NCBI RefSeq assembly: GCF_016839145.1
Contig: NZ_CP069303.1
Coordinates: 1,054,001 to 1,118,000, forward strand
Length of the DNA: 64,000 nucleotides
Reading direction: 5' to 3'
Origin: Shinella sp. PSBB067
GTDB lineage: Bacteria > Pseudomonadota > Alphaproteobacteria > Rhizobiales > Rhizobiaceae
How positions within the stretch are numbered: position 1 is the first letter of the stretch; every line of letters starts with the position of its first letter. The notes beneath the pieces were generated by a model. The model did no database searches. It saw nothing but the letters and a program-made list of their open reading frames with translations, and was not told where the DNA came from. A program made the position numbers and the translations under genes. Below are positions 29,704-39,974 of the stretch, one piece after another.

Positions 29704-29796
29704 GGGAAGGGCGGGGCCGCGGGGGGCTTTTCCGCCGCGCCTGCGGCGAAACGTCCCGCACGCCGCCTTTCATCGAATCGTAACGATTTAAAGAGG

Positions 29797-29823
29797 CCTG
29801 TCCCCGGCCTTCGGGGCGACAGG
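29797..29823. other. Hairpin in the SPFH–nuoA intergenic region
   Basis: CCTGTCCCCG (29797–29806) pairs with CGGGG-C-GACAGG (29812–29823), with one bulged base. GAAAA follows, with no T-run. It may end the SPFH transcript or be part of the nuo leader. I see no confident nuo promoter in the 277-bp gap. Confidence 0.5.
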
Positions 29824-29980
29824 GAAAAGAACACAATGATTGCGGCGAAAGCCGGACAAAGCCTTGCGCGGGGACGCTCACTGCGCTAACGACGTGGGCG
29901 TTGCAACATACTTTATCGGCTTGCAGGTCTTCGACCATCAGGCGTCTCTCTGGCGCCCCGAGCAGGCAGGATGGACGCCA

Positions 29981-30346
29981 ATGACTGAACTTCTCGGTTC
30001 CTATATCCCGATCGCCATCTTCATCGGTATCGCACTCGTGATCGGCATTGCCTTGCTGGTCGCGCCGTTTGCCGTCGCATACAAGGCCCCCGATTCGGAA
30101 AAGCTTTCCGCCTACGAGTGCGGCTTCAATGCGTTCGACGATGCGCGCATGAAATTCGATATCCGCTTCTACCTGGTGTCGATCCTCTTCATCATCTTCG
30201 ACCTGGAAGTCGCCTTCCTCTTCCCCTGGGCCGTCTCCTTCGGCGACATGGGCTGGTTCGGCTTCTGGTCCATGATGGTCTTCCTCGGTGTCCTGACCAT
30301 CGGCTTCATCTATGAATGGAAGAAGGGAGCACTCGAATGGGAGTAG
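29981..30346 (+). CDS. nuoA: NADH-quinone oxidoreductase subunit A
   Basis: The 121-residue membrane subunit of complex I has three transmembrane helices (about 8–30, 62–84, 90–112) and the conserved loop [24 protein letters not shown] between the first two, part of the quinone-site/E-channel region. It is the first gene of the nuo operon. A tiny frame (ATG at 29971, five codons) overlaps its start. Its 3' end overlaps nuoB by 10 bp. Confidence 0.97.
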   Translation: MTELLGSYIPIAIFIGIALVIGIALLVAPFAVAYKAPDSEKLSAYECGFNAFDDARMKFDIRFYLVSILFIIFDLEVAFLFPWAVSFGDMGWFGFWSMMVFLGVLTIGFIYEWKKGALEWE

Positions 30347-30918
30347 CGCATACGAACAACACGCTCGTCGCGCCGCAGCCCAAGGGGATCATCGATCCCA
30401 ACACGGGCAAGCCCGTCGGCAGCAATGACGCCTTCTTCGGCGAGATCAACAACGAGCTCGCCGACAAGGGCTTTCTGGTCACGTCCACGGACGAGCTCAT
30501 CACCTGGGCCCGTACCGGCTCGCTGATGTGGATGACCTTTGGTCTGGCGTGCTGCGCCGTCGAGATGATGCAGCTCTCGATGCCGCGCTACGACGTCGAG
30601 CGCTTCGGCTTCGCGCCGCGCGCCAGCCCACGCCAGTCCGACGTCATGATCGTCGCCGGCACGCTGACCAACAAGATGGCCCCCGCGCTCCGCAAGGTCT
30701 ACGACCAGATGCCCGAGCCGCGCTACGTCATCTCGATGGGCTCCTGCGCCAACGGCGGCGGCTACTATCACTATTCCTATTCGGTGGTGCGCGGCTGTGA
30801 CCGCGTGGTGCCGGTCGACATCTATGTACCAGGCTGTCCTCCCACGGCGGAAGCGCTCCTCTACGGCGTGCTCCTGCTGCAGAAGAAGATCCGCCGGACC
30901 GGTACGATCGAACGTTAA
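30337..30918 (+). CDS. nuoB: NADH-quinone oxidoreductase subunit B
   Basis: The 193-residue peripheral subunit carries the terminal [4Fe-4S] cluster N2, which hands electrons to quinone. All four ligands are visible: Cys72–Cys73 in [11 protein letters not shown], Cys137 in [10 protein letters not shown] and Cys167 in [11 protein letters not shown]. The start ATG at 30337 lies inside the end of nuoA, so translation is coupled. Length is normal for alphaproteobacteria and mitochondria (PSST). Confidence 0.98.
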   Translation: MGVAHTNNTLVAPQPKGIIDPNTGKPVGSNDAFFGEINNELADKGFLVTSTDELITWARTGSLMWMTFGLACCAVEMMQLSMPRYDVERFGFAPRASPRQSDVMIVAGTLTNKMAPALRKVYDQMPEPRYVISMGSCANGGGYYHYSYSVVRGCDRVVPVDIYVPGCPPTAEALLYGVLLLQKKIRRTGTIER

Positions 30919-30936
30919 GGGCAGGGGACTGACACG

Positions 30937-31542
30937 ATGAGCGAAGCCCTCCAGGAGCTTTCCTCCCATATCGGCGAAGCGGCCGGCGGTCTCGTCGCCT
31001 CCGCCGATATCGCCTTTGGCGAACTCACCCTGAAGACGGACGGCGCCCGCGTCGTCGAGCTTCTGACCTTCCTGCGCGACGACGTGCAGTGCGGCTTCGT
31101 CAACCTCATCGACATCTGCGGTGTGGACTGGCCGGCGCGCGCCGAGCGCTTCGACGTGGTCTATCACCTCCTGTCGCCGCGCCAGAACCTGCGTATCCGC
31201 GTCAAGGTCGCGACCGGCGAGGACCAGCCCGTTCCGTCCGCCTGCGTGGTCTATCCGGGCGCCGACTGGTTCGAGCGCGAAGCCTACGACATGTACGGCA
31301 TCCTCTTCACCGGCCACCCGGACCTGCGCCGCATCCTCACCGACTACGGTTTCGAGGGGCACCCGCTGCGCAAGGACTTCCCGACGACCGGCTTCGTGGA
31401 AGTGCGCTATGACGACGAGGTCAAGCGCGTCGTGTACGAGCCTGTCGAGCTGAAGCAGGAATTCCGCAACTTCGACTTCCTCTCTCCCTGGGAAGGCACG
31501 GACTATGTGCTGCCGGGCGACGAGAAGGCGAAGACGAACTGA
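30937..31542 (+). CDS. nuoC: NADH-quinone oxidoreductase subunit C
   Basis: The 201-residue hydrophilic subunit of the connecting arm shows the 30-kDa family signature ERE[AV][31 protein letters not shown], here beginning [19 protein letters not shown]. It is a separate gene, not fused to nuoD as in E. coli, the alphaproteobacterial/mitochondrial arrangement. It lies 18 bp after nuoB. Confidence 0.98.
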   Translation: MSEALQELSSHIGEAAGGLVASADIAFGELTLKTDGARVVELLTFLRDDVQCGFVNLIDICGVDWPARAERFDVVYHLLSPRQNLRIRVKVATGEDQPVPSACVVYPGADWFEREAYDMYGILFTGHPDLRRILTDYGFEGHPLRKDFPTTGFVEVRYDDEVKRVVYEPVELKQEFRNFDFLSPWEGTDYVLPGDEKAKTN

Positions 31543-31590
31543 TTTTGGGTCGGGCGACCCGCTAGGGCGCCGGCCTCTGGAGCAAGCGGC

Positions 31591-32781
31591 ATGAACGAGC
31601 ACAACGTTCGCAACTTCAACATCAACTTCGGCCCGCAGCACCCTGCGGCGCACGGGGTTCTGCGTCTCGTCCTCGAGCTCGACGGCGAGATCGTCGAGCG
31701 CGTCGACCCGCATATCGGCCTCCTGCACCGCGGCACCGAGAAGCTGATCGAGACGAAGACCTATCTTCAGGCCGTGCCCTATTTCGACCGCCTCGACTAC
31801 GTGGCGCCGATGAACCAGGAGCATGCCTTCGCGCTCGCCGTCGAGAAGCTGACGGGCACGGAAGTTCCGATCCGCGGCCAGCTCATCCGCGTGCTCTATT
31901 CCGAAATCGGCCGCATCCTCTCGCACCTCCTCAACGTGACGACCCAGGCCATGGACGTCGGCGCTCTGACGCCGCCGCTCTGGGGCTTCGAGGAACGCGA
32001 GAAGCTGATGGTGTTCTATGAGCGCGCCTGCGGCGCGCGCATGCACTCGGCCTATATCCGCCCGGGCGGCGTTCATCAGGACCTGCCGCACGAGCTGGTG
32101 GAAGACATCGGCAAGTGGATCGACCCGTTCCTCAAGACCGTCGACGACATCGACGAGCTGCTTACCGGCAACCGCATCTTCAAGCAGCGCAACGTCGATA
32201 TCGGCGTCGTGAAGCTGGAAGATTGCTGGGCCTGGGGCTTCTCGGGCGTCATGGTGCGCGGTTCGGGCGCTGCCTGGGACCTGCGCCGCTCGCAGCCCTA
32301 CGAGTGCTATTCCGATCTCGACTTCGACATCCCGATCGGCAAGAACGGCGACTGCTACGACCGTTACGTCATCCGCATGATCGAGATGCGCGAATCCGCC
32401 AAGATCATGCGCCAGTGCGTCCACCGCCTGCTCGGCGACGCCAAGGTCGGCCCGGTCTCCTCCATCGACGGTAAGATGGTTCCGCCGAAGCGCGGCCAGA
32501 TGAAGCGCTCGATGGAAGCGCTGATCCATCACTTCAAGCTCTATACGGAAGGCTACCATGTGCCGGCCGGTGAAGTGTATGCGGCCGTGGAAGCGCCGAA
32601 GGGCGAGTTCGGCGTCTACCTCGTCGCCGACGGCACCAACAAGCCCTACCGCTGCAAGATCCGCGCGCCGGGCTATGCCCACCTTCAGGCCATGGACTTC
32701 ATCTGTCGCGGCCACCAGCTTGCCGACGTCTCGGCGATCCTGGGCTCCCTCGACATCGTGTTCGGCGAGGTTGACCGCTGA
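31591..32781 (+). CDS. nuoD: NADH-quinone oxidoreductase subunit D
   Basis: The 396-residue 49-kDa homologue forms the quinone-binding pocket with NuoB. It begins [24 protein letters not shown] and keeps [26 protein letters not shown] and [10 protein letters not shown], ending DIVFGEVDR. Length and termini match the family. The stop codon shares one base with the ATG of a 58-codon frame downstream (TGATG). Confidence 0.98.
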   Translation: MNEHNVRNFNINFGPQHPAAHGVLRLVLELDGEIVERVDPHIGLLHRGTEKLIETKTYLQAVPYFDRLDYVAPMNQEHAFALAVEKLTGTEVPIRGQLIRVLYSEIGRILSHLLNVTTQAMDVGALTPPLWGFEEREKLMVFYERACGARMHSAYIRPGGVHQDLPHELVEDIGKWIDPFLKTVDDIDELLTGNRIFKQRNVDIGVVKLEDCWAWGFSGVMVRGSGAAWDLRRSQPYECYSDLDFDIPIGKNGDCYDRYVIRMIEMRESAKIMRQCVHRLLGDAKVGPVSSIDGKMVPPKRGQMKRSMEALIHHFKLYTEGYHVPAGEVYAAVEAPKGEFGVYLVADGTNKPYRCKIRAPGYAHLQAMDFICRGHQLADVSAILGSLDIVFGEVDR

Positions 32782-32957
32782 TGCCGAACGCAGCCCCTGC
32801 CGTGACCGCCGCGATCCCGACCGCCGCCTTCGCGAAGGCCGCCGCTCGGGCGCATGCGTCCGCGGGCTGCGCACTCATATTCCTTCAGAACGACACGCCG
32901 GCCCATGCCCGCGTCTCCGCCGGCAAGGCGGACGCGCGGCGCCGGCAGATTAACTGA
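32781..32957 (+). CDS. Possible 58-residue protein coupled to nuoD
   Basis: An open frame of 58 codons starts at an ATG overlapping the nuoD stop (TGATG) and ends 16 bp before nuoE. The product is Ala-rich at the start ([20 protein letters not shown]), has a short hydrophobic piece around GCALIFLQN, and ends in an Arg-rich tail, ADARRRQIN. No domain recognised. The coupled start and exact fit between nuoD and nuoE argue for translation; the composition and lack of an independent Shine-Dalgarno argue for caution. Confidence 0.42.
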   Translation: MPNAAPAVTAAIPTAAFAKAAARAHASAGCALIFLQNDTPAHARVSAGKADARRRQIN

Positions 32958-32973
32958 GACAAGGCGTTACAGA

Positions 32974-34098
32974 ATGTCCGTTCGTCGACTAGCCGATGAC
33001 AATGTCCAGCCCGCCAGCTTCGCCTTCTCCAAGGAGAATGCGGCCTGGGCGAAGGCCACGATCAACAAGTATCCGAAGGGCCGTCAGCAATCGGCGGTCA
33101 TTCCGCTGCTGATGCGGGCGCAGGAACAGGACGGCTGGGTCACCAAGGCGGCCATCGAATATGTCGCCGACATGCTCGACATGGCCTATATCCGCGTGCT
33201 GGAAGTCGCGACCTTCTACACGCAGTTCCAGCTTCTGCCGATCGGCACGCGCGCCCATGTCCAGGTCTGCGGCACGACGCCCTGCATGCTGCGCGGCGCG
33301 GAAGAGCTGATCAACGTCTGCAAGAAGCGCATCCACCCGGAGCCCTTCCACCGCAACGAGAGCGGCACGCTTTCCTGGGAAGAGGTCGAGTGTCAGGGCG
33401 CCTGCGTCAACGCGCCGATGATCATGATCTTCAAGGACAGCTACGAGGACCTGACGCCGACGCAGCTCGAGCACATCATCGATCGCTTCGATGCCGGCAA
33501 GGGCGCCGACGTCAAGCCCGGCACGCAGATCGACCGCATCTATTCGGCCCCGGCCGGTGGCCTCACCAGCCTCAACGAGCCGGAAGCGGCCGCGAAGAAG
33601 ACGACCCGCGCCCGCAAGAGCGAAGACGAGAGCGTCAGCGTTCCCCCGTCGAACGCCGCCCGTGCCAAGACGGATGCCGACGAGACCGATCCCAAGCTGA
33701 AGACGCCCGCGACCGACAAGGCGCAAGCCGCGGCCAATGCCGAGGTGAAGGGCGAGACGCGCGCCGAGGGCGGCGATGCGGCGGCCAAGCAGCCGCTCGC
33801 CGCCAAGCCGTCGCTGGAGGACAAGAACCGTCCGGCCGGCATCGAACGCCCGGCGACGCCCGACGACCTCAAGCTCATCTCCGGCGTCGGCCCGAAGATC
33901 GAGGGCATCCTGCACGAGCTCGGCATCTTCACCTTCGCCCAGGTCGCTGCCTGGAAGAAGGCGGAGCGCGAATGGGTCGACGGATATCTGAATTTCAAGG
34001 GCCGCATCGAGCGCGACGACTGGGTCAAGCAGGCCAAGGCGCTCGCCAAGGGCGGCGAAGCGGAATACATCCGCGTCTTCGGCAAGAAGCCGCGGTAA
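32974..34098 (+). CDS. nuoE: NADH-quinone oxidoreductase subunit E with C-terminal HhH extension
   Basis: The 374-residue subunit of the NADH-dehydrogenase module binds the [2Fe-2S] cluster N1a through Cys99, Cys104 (CGTTPC) and Cys140, Cys144 (CQGAC). The normal 24-kDa domain ends near residue 205. It continues through a charged Ala/Lys/Thr-rich linker (about 206–295) into a helix-hairpin-helix domain (about 298–362, DLKLISGVGPKIEGILHEL). This makes it about 170 residues longer than standard NuoE. A separate protein encoded after nuoF ends in the same domain. The ATG at 32974 was chosen as the family start; the upstream frame overlaps nuoD's downstream ORF. Confidence 0.96.
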   Translation: MSVRRLADDNVQPASFAFSKENAAWAKATINKYPKGRQQSAVIPLLMRAQEQDGWVTKAAIEYVADMLDMAYIRVLEVATFYTQFQLLPIGTRAHVQVCGTTPCMLRGAEELINVCKKRIHPEPFHRNESGTLSWEEVECQGACVNAPMIMIFKDSYEDLTPTQLEHIIDRFDAGKGADVKPGTQIDRIYSAPAGGLTSLNEPEAAAKKTTRARKSEDESVSVPPSNAARAKTDADETDPKLKTPATDKAQAAANAEVKGETRAEGGDAAAKQPLAAKPSLEDKNRPAGIERPATPDDLKLISGVGPKIEGILHELGIFTFAQVAAWKKAEREWVDGYLNFKGRIERDDWVKQAKALAKGGEAEYIRVFGKKPR

Positions 34099-34109
34099 AG
34101 GGGTGAATC

Positions 34110-35414
34110 ATGCTTAAGGACCAGGATCGCATCTTCACCAATATCTACGGCACCAAGGACAAGTCGCTGAAGGGCGCCATGGCCCGCGGCCATTGGGACG
34201 GCACCAAGCAGCTTCTCGAAAAGGGCCGTGACTGGATCATCAACGAGGTCAAGGCCTCGGGCCTGCGCGGCCGCGGCGGCGCCGGCTTCCCGACCGGCCT
34301 CAAGTGGTCCTTCATGCCGAAGGAGAGCGACGGCCGTCCGCACTACCTCGTCGTCAACGCCGACGAATCCGAGCCCGGCACCTGCAAGGATCGCGACATC
34401 CTGCGCCACGATCCGCACACGCTGATCGAAGGCTGCGTGATCGCCTCCTTCGCCATGGGTGCGCATGCGGCCTATATCTACGTGCGCGGCGAGTTCATCC
34501 GCGAGCGTGAAGCCCTCCAGGCCGCCATCGACGAATGCTACGAGGCCGGCCTGCTCGGCAAGAACAACAAGCTCGGCTACGACATCGACATCTTCGTCCA
34601 TCACGGCGCCGGCGCCTATATCTGCGGCGAGGAAACCGCGCTGCTCGAAAGCCTCGAAGGCAAGAAGGGTCAGCCGCGCCTGAAGCCGCCGTTCCCGGCG
34701 AACATGGGCCTCTACGGCTGCCCGACGACCGTCAACAACGTCGAGTCCATCGCCGTCACGCCGACGATCCTGCGCCGCGGCGCAAGCTGGTTCTCCAGCT
34801 TCGGCCGCCCGAACAATGTCGGCACCAAGCTGTTCATGATGTCCGGCCACGTCAACAGGCCCTGCACGGTCGAGGAGAGCATGGGCATCTCCTTCCGCGA
34901 GATGGTGGAAAAGCACGGCGGCGGCATTCGCGGTGGCTGGGACAACCTGCTCGCCGTCATCCCGGGCGGTGCGTCGTGCCCGGTCGTCAAGGCCGAGGAC
35001 ATGATGAACGTCACGCTCGACTTCGACGGCCTGCGCGAGGTGAAGTCCTCGTTCGGCACCGGCGGCATGATCATCATGGATCGCTCGACGGACATCATCA
35101 AGGCGATCTGGCGCATCTCGGCTTTCTTCAAGCACGAGAGCTGCGGCCAGTGCACGCCCTGCCGCGAAGGCACGGGCTGGATGATGCGCGTCATGGAGCG
35201 CATGGTGCGCGGCAACGCGCAGAAGCGCGAGATCGACATGCTCTTCGACGTGACGAAGCAGATCGAGGGCCACACGATCTGCGCGCTCGGCGACGCCGCG
35301 GCCTGGCCGATCCAGGGCCTCATCCGCAACTTCCGCCCCGAGATCGAGGCGCGCATCGACCAGTACACCGCCAATGCCATGGCGCATGGCGCGGTGCTGG
35401 AAGCAGCGGAGTAG
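34110..35414 (+). CDS. nuoF: NADH-quinone oxidoreductase subunit F
   Basis: The 434-residue 51-kDa homologue oxidises NADH with FMN and holds cluster N3. Visible motifs are the glycine-rich NADH site [15 protein letters not shown], the FMN region [19 protein letters not shown], and the [4Fe-4S] ligands in [12 protein letters not shown] plus a downstream Cys in HTICALGD. Length is standard. It lies 11 bp after nuoE with a GGGG-type Shine-Dalgarno. Confidence 0.98.
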   Translation: MLKDQDRIFTNIYGTKDKSLKGAMARGHWDGTKQLLEKGRDWIINEVKASGLRGRGGAGFPTGLKWSFMPKESDGRPHYLVVNADESEPGTCKDRDILRHDPHTLIEGCVIASFAMGAHAAYIYVRGEFIREREALQAAIDECYEAGLLGKNNKLGYDIDIFVHHGAGAYICGEETALLESLEGKKGQPRLKPPFPANMGLYGCPTTVNNVESIAVTPTILRRGASWFSSFGRPNNVGTKLFMMSGHVNRPCTVEESMGISFREMVEKHGGGIRGGWDNLLAVIPGGASCPVVKAEDMMNVTLDFDGLREVKSSFGTGGMIIMDRSTDIIKAIWRISAFFKHESCGQCTPCREGTGWMMRVMERMVRGNAQKREIDMLFDVTKQIEGHTICALGDAAAWPIQGLIRNFRPEIEARIDQYTANAMAHGAVLEAAE

Positions 35415-35418
35415 GACG

Positions 35419-36078
35419 ATGACGAAGCCGGTTGGACAGGATGCGAATGCGACCAAAGTCCCGCCGGCTGAAGCTGCCGGCGACGACCCGTTCGGGCTGT
35501 CGCCGTGGCTGAAGCAGATGCCGGACGTGCCGCTGCATCCGCTGATGGCGCATCCGATGGCGGCGATGGCCGCCACGACCGCGATCGGCTTCGCCATTGC
35601 CGGCCAGATGGCAGGGGCGATGCTGGGCGTGATGCAGAGCGCGGCGGAGCGGACGAAGGCGATGCTGGACGAGGCGGCGGAACCGACCGCCAGGGCCGAA
35701 GCCGCGAAAGAGACGGCAGCGCCGGTGAAGGCGAAGCCGGAGCTGCGGGTGGTTCCGAAGACGGAAACGCCAGCGGCGGAACCGAAGGTCAAGGTGGCGC
35801 GCGAAAGGAGCGCGACGCCGAAGACGGCGCAAGCGAGGCCGGCGCGCAAGGCGCCGGCGGCCAAAGCCGGGAAGGCCGATGACCTGAAGGCGATTTCGGG
35901 CATCGGGCCGAAGCTGGAGCAGGTGCTGAACGGCATGGGGCTCAAGCGCTACGCCGACATCGCTGCCCTGACGGACGCGGATGCGGCAAGGATCGAAGCC
36001 GAACTCGGGTTCAGCGGGCGCATCGCCCGCGACGGCTGGGTGGAGCAGGCAAGGACGCTGGCGAAGGGCAGGGGCTAG
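35419..36078 (+). CDS. Nuo-operon accessory protein with C-terminal HhH domain
   Basis: The 219-residue product begins 4 bp after nuoF. Residues about 35–75 are hydrophobic and Met/Ala/Gly-rich (PLMAHPMAAMAATTAIGFAI), possibly one or two membrane helices. Then comes an Ala/Lys/Pro-rich linker (80–152) and a helix-hairpin-helix domain (154–217, DLKAISGIGPKLEQVLNGMG). By hand alignment, about 30 of 63 residues of that domain match the NuoE tail without gaps. It is not a core complex I subunit. Position suggests a role in assembly or stability of complex I, or in tethering the NADH module; this is inference. The 119 bp before nuoG hold a CGGGG/CCCCG hairpin only. Confidence 0.85.
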   Translation: MTKPVGQDANATKVPPAEAAGDDPFGLSPWLKQMPDVPLHPLMAHPMAAMAATTAIGFAIAGQMAGAMLGVMQSAAERTKAMLDEAAEPTARAEAAKETAAPVKAKPELRVVPKTETPAAEPKVKVARERSATPKTAQARPARKAPAAKAGKADDLKAISGIGPKLEQVLNGMGLKRYADIAALTDADAARIEAELGFSGRIARDGWVEQARTLAKGRG

Positions 36079-36197
36079 GGCCCGCCGGAACCGGCAGATG
36101 GAACAAAGGCCGAAGGGAAGGGCGAAGGCCCGGAGCGGAAGCCGGAGAATGGCGCTGGCAGGGCGGGGTTTCCCCGCGTCAGAAGCGGGATTGAGAT

Positions 36198-38276
36198 ATG
36201 GCAAAGCTGATAGTCGACGGAAAAGAAATTGAAGTCCCGGATCACTTCACGCTGCTTCAGGCGTGCGAGGAGGCGGGTGCCGAAGTTCCGCGCTTCTGTT
36301 TCCACGAGCGGCTGTCGGTTGCCGGCAACTGCCGCATGTGCCTCGTCGAGGTGAAGGGCGGCCCGCCGAAGCCGGCGGCCTCCTGCGCCATGGGCGTGCG
36401 CGACCTGCGTCCCGGCCCGAACGGCGAACCGCCGGAAGTCTTCACGACCACGCCGATGGTCAAGAAGGCGCGCGAAGGCGTGATGGAATTCCTGCTCATC
36501 AACCATCCGCTCGATTGCCCGATCTGCGACCAGGGCGGCGAATGCGACCTGCAGGACCAGGCGATGGCCTTCGGCATCGACAGTTCGCGCTACGCCGAGA
36601 ACAAGCGCGCGGTCGAGGACAAGTATATCGGCCCGCTCGTCAAGACGGTCATGACGCGCTGCATCCACTGCACGCGCTGTGTCCGCTTCACCACGGAAGT
36701 CGCCGGCATCAGCGAACTCGGCCTCATCGGCCGCGGCGAGGACGCCGAGATCACCACCTATCTCGAACAGGCGATGACCTCCGAGCTGCAGGGCAATGTG
36801 GTCGACCTCTGCCCGGTCGGCGCGTTGACCTCCAAGCCCTTCGCCTTCACGGCCCGTCCGTGGGAACTGAACAAGACGGAATCCATCGACGTCATGGATG
36901 CCGTCGGCTCGGCCATCCGCGTCGATACGCGCGGCCGTGAAGTCATGCGCATCCTGCCGCGCGTCAACGAAGAGATCAACGAGGAGTGGATCTCCGACAA
37001 GACCCGCTACATCTGGGACGGCCTGAAGACCCAGCGTCTCGACCGCCCCTATGTCCGCAGTAACGGCCGTCTCCAGCCGGCAAGCTGGGCCGAGGCCTTC
37101 GGCGCCGTCAAGGCCGCCGTCGCCGGCAAGGCGGGCGAGCGCATCGGCGCCATCGCCGGTGATCTTGCCTCCGTCGAGGAAATCTTCGCGCTGCGCGAAC
37201 TGATGACCGCGCTCGGCTCTGTCAACGTCGACTGCCGCCAGGACGGCTCGGCGCTCGACCCGTCGCTCGGCCGCGCCAGCTACATCTTCAACCCGACCAT
37301 CGAAGGCATCGAAGAGGCCGACGCGCTGCTGATCGTCGGCTCCAACCCGCGCCTGGAAGCGGCCGTGCTCAACGCCCGCATCCGCAAGCGCTGGCGCATG
37401 GACAACTTCCCGATCGGCGTGATCGGCGCAGACGGCGATTTGCGCTATGGCTACGAATATCTCGGCGCCGGCGCGGATACGCTCTCCGGCCTCATCGACG
37501 GCTCGGTCAAGTTCGCCGCCAAGCTGAAGAAGGCCGAGCGCCCGATGATCATCGTCGGCCAGGGCGCGCTGTCGCGTCCCGATGGCCTCGCCGTCCTTTC
37601 GGCCGTTTCCGCCCTTGCGGAAAAGGTCGGCGCGGTGAAGGCGGGCTGGAACGGCCTTGCCGTGCTGCATACCGCGGCCGCGCGCGTCGGCGGCCTCGAC
37701 CTCGGCTTCGTGCCGGGTGAGGGCGGCAAGACGGCGGCGGAGATGCTGACGGGCACGGACGTGCTGTTCCTGCTCGGCGCCGACGAGATGGACTTCGCGC
37801 AGAAGACCGCCTTCACGGTCTATATCGGCTCGCACGGCGACAACGCCGCCCATGTCGCCGACGTGATCCTGCCGGGTGCGGCCTATACAGAGAAGTCGGG
37901 CCTCTGGGTCAACACCGAGGGCCGCGTCCAGATGGGCAACCGCGCCGGCTTCGCGCCGGGCGACGCGCGCGAGGACTGGGCGATCCTGCGCGCCCTCTCC
38001 GACGTTCTCGGCAAGAAGCTGCCGTTCGATTCGCTTGCCCAGCTTCGCGAGAAGCTCTATGCCGCGCACCCGCATTTCGCCGCGATCGACGAGATTTCGC
38101 CCGGCGATATCGCCGATCTGTCCGCCCTTGCGAAAAAAGGCGGGACGATGGCGAATTCCGGGTTTGCGTCTCCGATCAAAGACTTCTATTTGACGAACCC
38201 GATAGCGCGCGCTTCCGCGGTCATGGCCGAATGCTCGGCTCTGGCCCGCAACAATTTCAAAGTCGCGGCGGAATGA
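36198..38276 (+). CDS. nuoG: NADH-quinone oxidoreductase subunit G
   Basis: The 692-residue 75-kDa homologue carries cluster N1b (Cys34, Cys45, Cys48, Cys63), then the [18 protein letters not shown] and [10 protein letters not shown] motifs for N5 and N4, followed by a molybdopterin-oxidoreductase-like domain without cofactor. Its length fits alphaproteobacterial and mitochondrial forms, shorter than E. coli NuoG. Start ATG at 36198, followed by [20 protein letters not shown]. Confidence 0.98.
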   Translation: MAKLIVDGKEIEVPDHFTLLQACEEAGAEVPRFCFHERLSVAGNCRMCLVEVKGGPPKPAASCAMGVRDLRPGPNGEPPEVFTTTPMVKKAREGVMEFLLINHPLDCPICDQGGECDLQDQAMAFGIDSSRYAENKRAVEDKYIGPLVKTVMTRCIHCTRCVRFTTEVAGISELGLIGRGEDAEITTYLEQAMTSELQGNVVDLCPVGALTSKPFAFTARPWELNKTESIDVMDAVGSAIRVDTRGREVMRILPRVNEEINEEWISDKTRYIWDGLKTQRLDRPYVRSNGRLQPASWAEAFGAVKAAVAGKAGERIGAIAGDLASVEEIFALRELMTALGSVNVDCRQDGSALDPSLGRASYIFNPTIEGIEEADALLIVGSNPRLEAAVLNARIRKRWRMDNFPIGVIGADGDLRYGYEYLGAGADTLSGLIDGSVKFAAKLKKAERPMIIVGQGALSRPDGLAVLSAVSALAEKVGAVKAGWNGLAVLHTAAARVGGLDLGFVPGEGGKTAAEMLTGTDVLFLLGADEMDFAQKTAFTVYIGSHGDNAAHVADVILPGAAYTEKSGLWVNTEGRVQMGNRAGFAPGDAREDWAILRALSDVLGKKLPFDSLAQLREKLYAAHPHFAAIDEISPGDIADLSALAKKGGTMANSGFASPIKDFYLTNPIARASAVMAECSALARNNFKVAAE

Positions 38277-38296
38277 GCGCGAAGGGATAAAGCATT

Positions 38297-39343
38297 ATGG
38301 ACGCTTTCGTTTCGACCTATGTCTGGCCCGCGGTGATCATGATCGCCCAATCGCTTCTGCTGCTGGTCGCGCTTCTGGTCTTCATCGCCTACGTGCTCCT
38401 TGCCGACCGCAAGATCTGGGCCGCCGTGCAGCTTCGCCGCGGCCCGAACGTCGTCGGTCCCTGGGGGCTCTTCCAGTCCTTCGCCGACCTTCTGAAGTTC
38501 GTCTTCAAGGAGCCGGTCATCCCGGCCGGCGCCAACAAGGCGATCTTCCTGCTCGCCCCGCTCGTCTCCGTGACGCTGGCGCTCGCCACCTGGGCGGTGG
38601 TGCCGCTCAACAACGGCTGGGTGATCGCCAACATCAATGTCGGCATCCTCTACATCTTCGCGATCTCCTCGCTCGAAGTGTACGGCATCATCATGGGCGG
38701 CTGGGCTTCGAACTCGAAGTACCCGTTCCTCGGCGCGCTGCGCTCGGCCGCGCAGATGGTCTCCTACGAAGTGTCGATCGGTTTCGTCATCGTCACGGTG
38801 CTGCTGTGCGTCGGCTCGCTGAACCTGACGGACATCGTCACGGCGCAGAGCGACGGCCTCGGCACGCGCCTCGGCCTGCCGCCGTCCTTCCTCGACTGGC
38901 ACTGGCTGTCGCTGTTCCCGATGTTCGTGGTGTTCTTCATCTCGGCGCTCGCCGAGACGAACCGCCCGCCCTTCGACCTTCCCGAAGCCGAATCCGAACT
39001 CGTCGCCGGCTTCATGGTCGAATACGGCTCGACCCCGTACATGATGTTCATGCTCGGCGAATATGCCGCCATCTGCCTGATGTGCGCGCTGACCACGATC
39101 CTCTTCCTCGGCGGCTGGCTGCCTCCGGTCGACGTCTGGTTCCTCAACTGGGTCCCGGGCATCGTCTGGTTCGTCCTGAAGGCATCCTTCGTCTTCTTCA
39201 TGTTCGCGATGGTGAAGGCCTTCGTGCCGCGCTATCGCTACGACCAGCTCATGCGTCTCGGCTGGAAGGTCTTTCTTCCGATCTCGCTGGCCATGGTCGT
39301 CATCGTTGCATTCGTGCTGAAGCTCACGGGTTGGTCCGCATGA
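38297..39343 (+). CDS. nuoH: NADH-quinone oxidoreductase subunit H
   Basis: The 348-residue membrane subunit links the peripheral arm to the proton-pumping arm and lines the quinone chamber. It has about eight transmembrane helices and the family motifs [41 protein letters not shown], and [20 protein letters not shown]. Length is normal. It lies 20 bp after nuoG. Confidence 0.98.
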   Translation: MDAFVSTYVWPAVIMIAQSLLLLVALLVFIAYVLLADRKIWAAVQLRRGPNVVGPWGLFQSFADLLKFVFKEPVIPAGANKAIFLLAPLVSVTLALATWAVVPLNNGWVIANINVGILYIFAISSLEVYGIIMGGWASNSKYPFLGALRSAAQMVSYEVSIGFVIVTVLLCVGSLNLTDIVTAQSDGLGTRLGLPPSFLDWHWLSLFPMFVVFFISALAETNRPPFDLPEAESELVAGFMVEYGSTPYMMFMLGEYAAICLMCALTTILFLGGWLPPVDVWFLNWVPGIVWFVLKASFVFFMFAMVKAFVPRYRYDQLMRLGWKVFLPISLAMVVIVAFVLKLTGWSA

Positions 39344-39379
39344 GGACCGCCCTGATCTCCGGCAGCATTGGAGCTTGAA

Positions 39380-39871
39380 ATGGCTAGTCTTTCGCAAGCC
39401 GTGAATTCGCTGTTCCTCAAGGAATTCGTCGGCGCGTTCTTCCTGTCGATGCGCTACTTCTTCCGCGCCAAGGCGACGGTGAACTACCCGTTCGAAAAGG
39501 GCCCGGTCTCCCCGCGCTTCCGCGGCGAGCACGCATTGCGCCGCTATCCCAACGGCGAAGAGCGCTGCATCGCCTGCAAGCTGTGCGAGGCCATCTGTCC
39601 GGCCCAGGCCATCACCATCGAGGCCGGCCCGCGGCGCAACGACGGCACGCGCCGCACCGTTCGCTACGACATCGACATGGTGAAGTGCATCTATTGCGGC
39701 TTCTGCCAGGAAGCCTGCCCGGTCGACGCTATCGTCGAAGGTCCGAACTTCGAGTTCTCGACCGAGACACGCGAGGAGCTCTACTACGACAAGCAGAAGC
39801 TTCTGGAGAACGGCGACCGCTGGGAGCGGGAAATCGCCCGCAACATCGCTATGGACTCGCCTTACCGCTGA
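39380..39871 (+). CDS. nuoI: NADH-quinone oxidoreductase subunit I
   Basis: The 163-residue TYKY homologue holds clusters N6a and N6b through two ferredoxin motifs, [14 protein letters not shown] and [15 protein letters not shown]. The N-terminal amphipathic region and the C-terminus [10 protein letters not shown] are typical. I chose the ATG at 39380 ([10 protein letters not shown]) over one four codons upstream, on family pattern. Confidence 0.98.
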   Translation: MASLSQAVNSLFLKEFVGAFFLSMRYFFRAKATVNYPFEKGPVSPRFRGEHALRRYPNGEERCIACKLCEAICPAQAITIEAGPRRNDGTRRTVRYDIDMVKCIYCGFCQEACPVDAIVEGPNFEFSTETREELYYDKQKLLENGDRWEREIARNIAMDSPYR

Positions 39872-39902
39872 TATGCAGCGGAAAGGTAAAATGAAAGCAT
39901 GT

Positions 39903-39924
39903 GCCTGACGAAGGGTCGTCAGGC
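39903..39924 (+). other. Intra-operon hairpin between nuoI and nuoJ
   Basis: GCCTGACGA (39903–39911) pairs perfectly with TCGTCAGGC (39916–39924) around a 4-nt loop. No T-run follows. The 103-bp nuoI–nuoJ gap is one of the widest in the operon, so the hairpin could be an mRNA processing or stability element. Confidence 0.6.
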
Positions 39925-39974
39925 TTCGACGGGGCAGGGGGAACCTTCTCCGGGGAAGACGAAAAGGCACCAAA

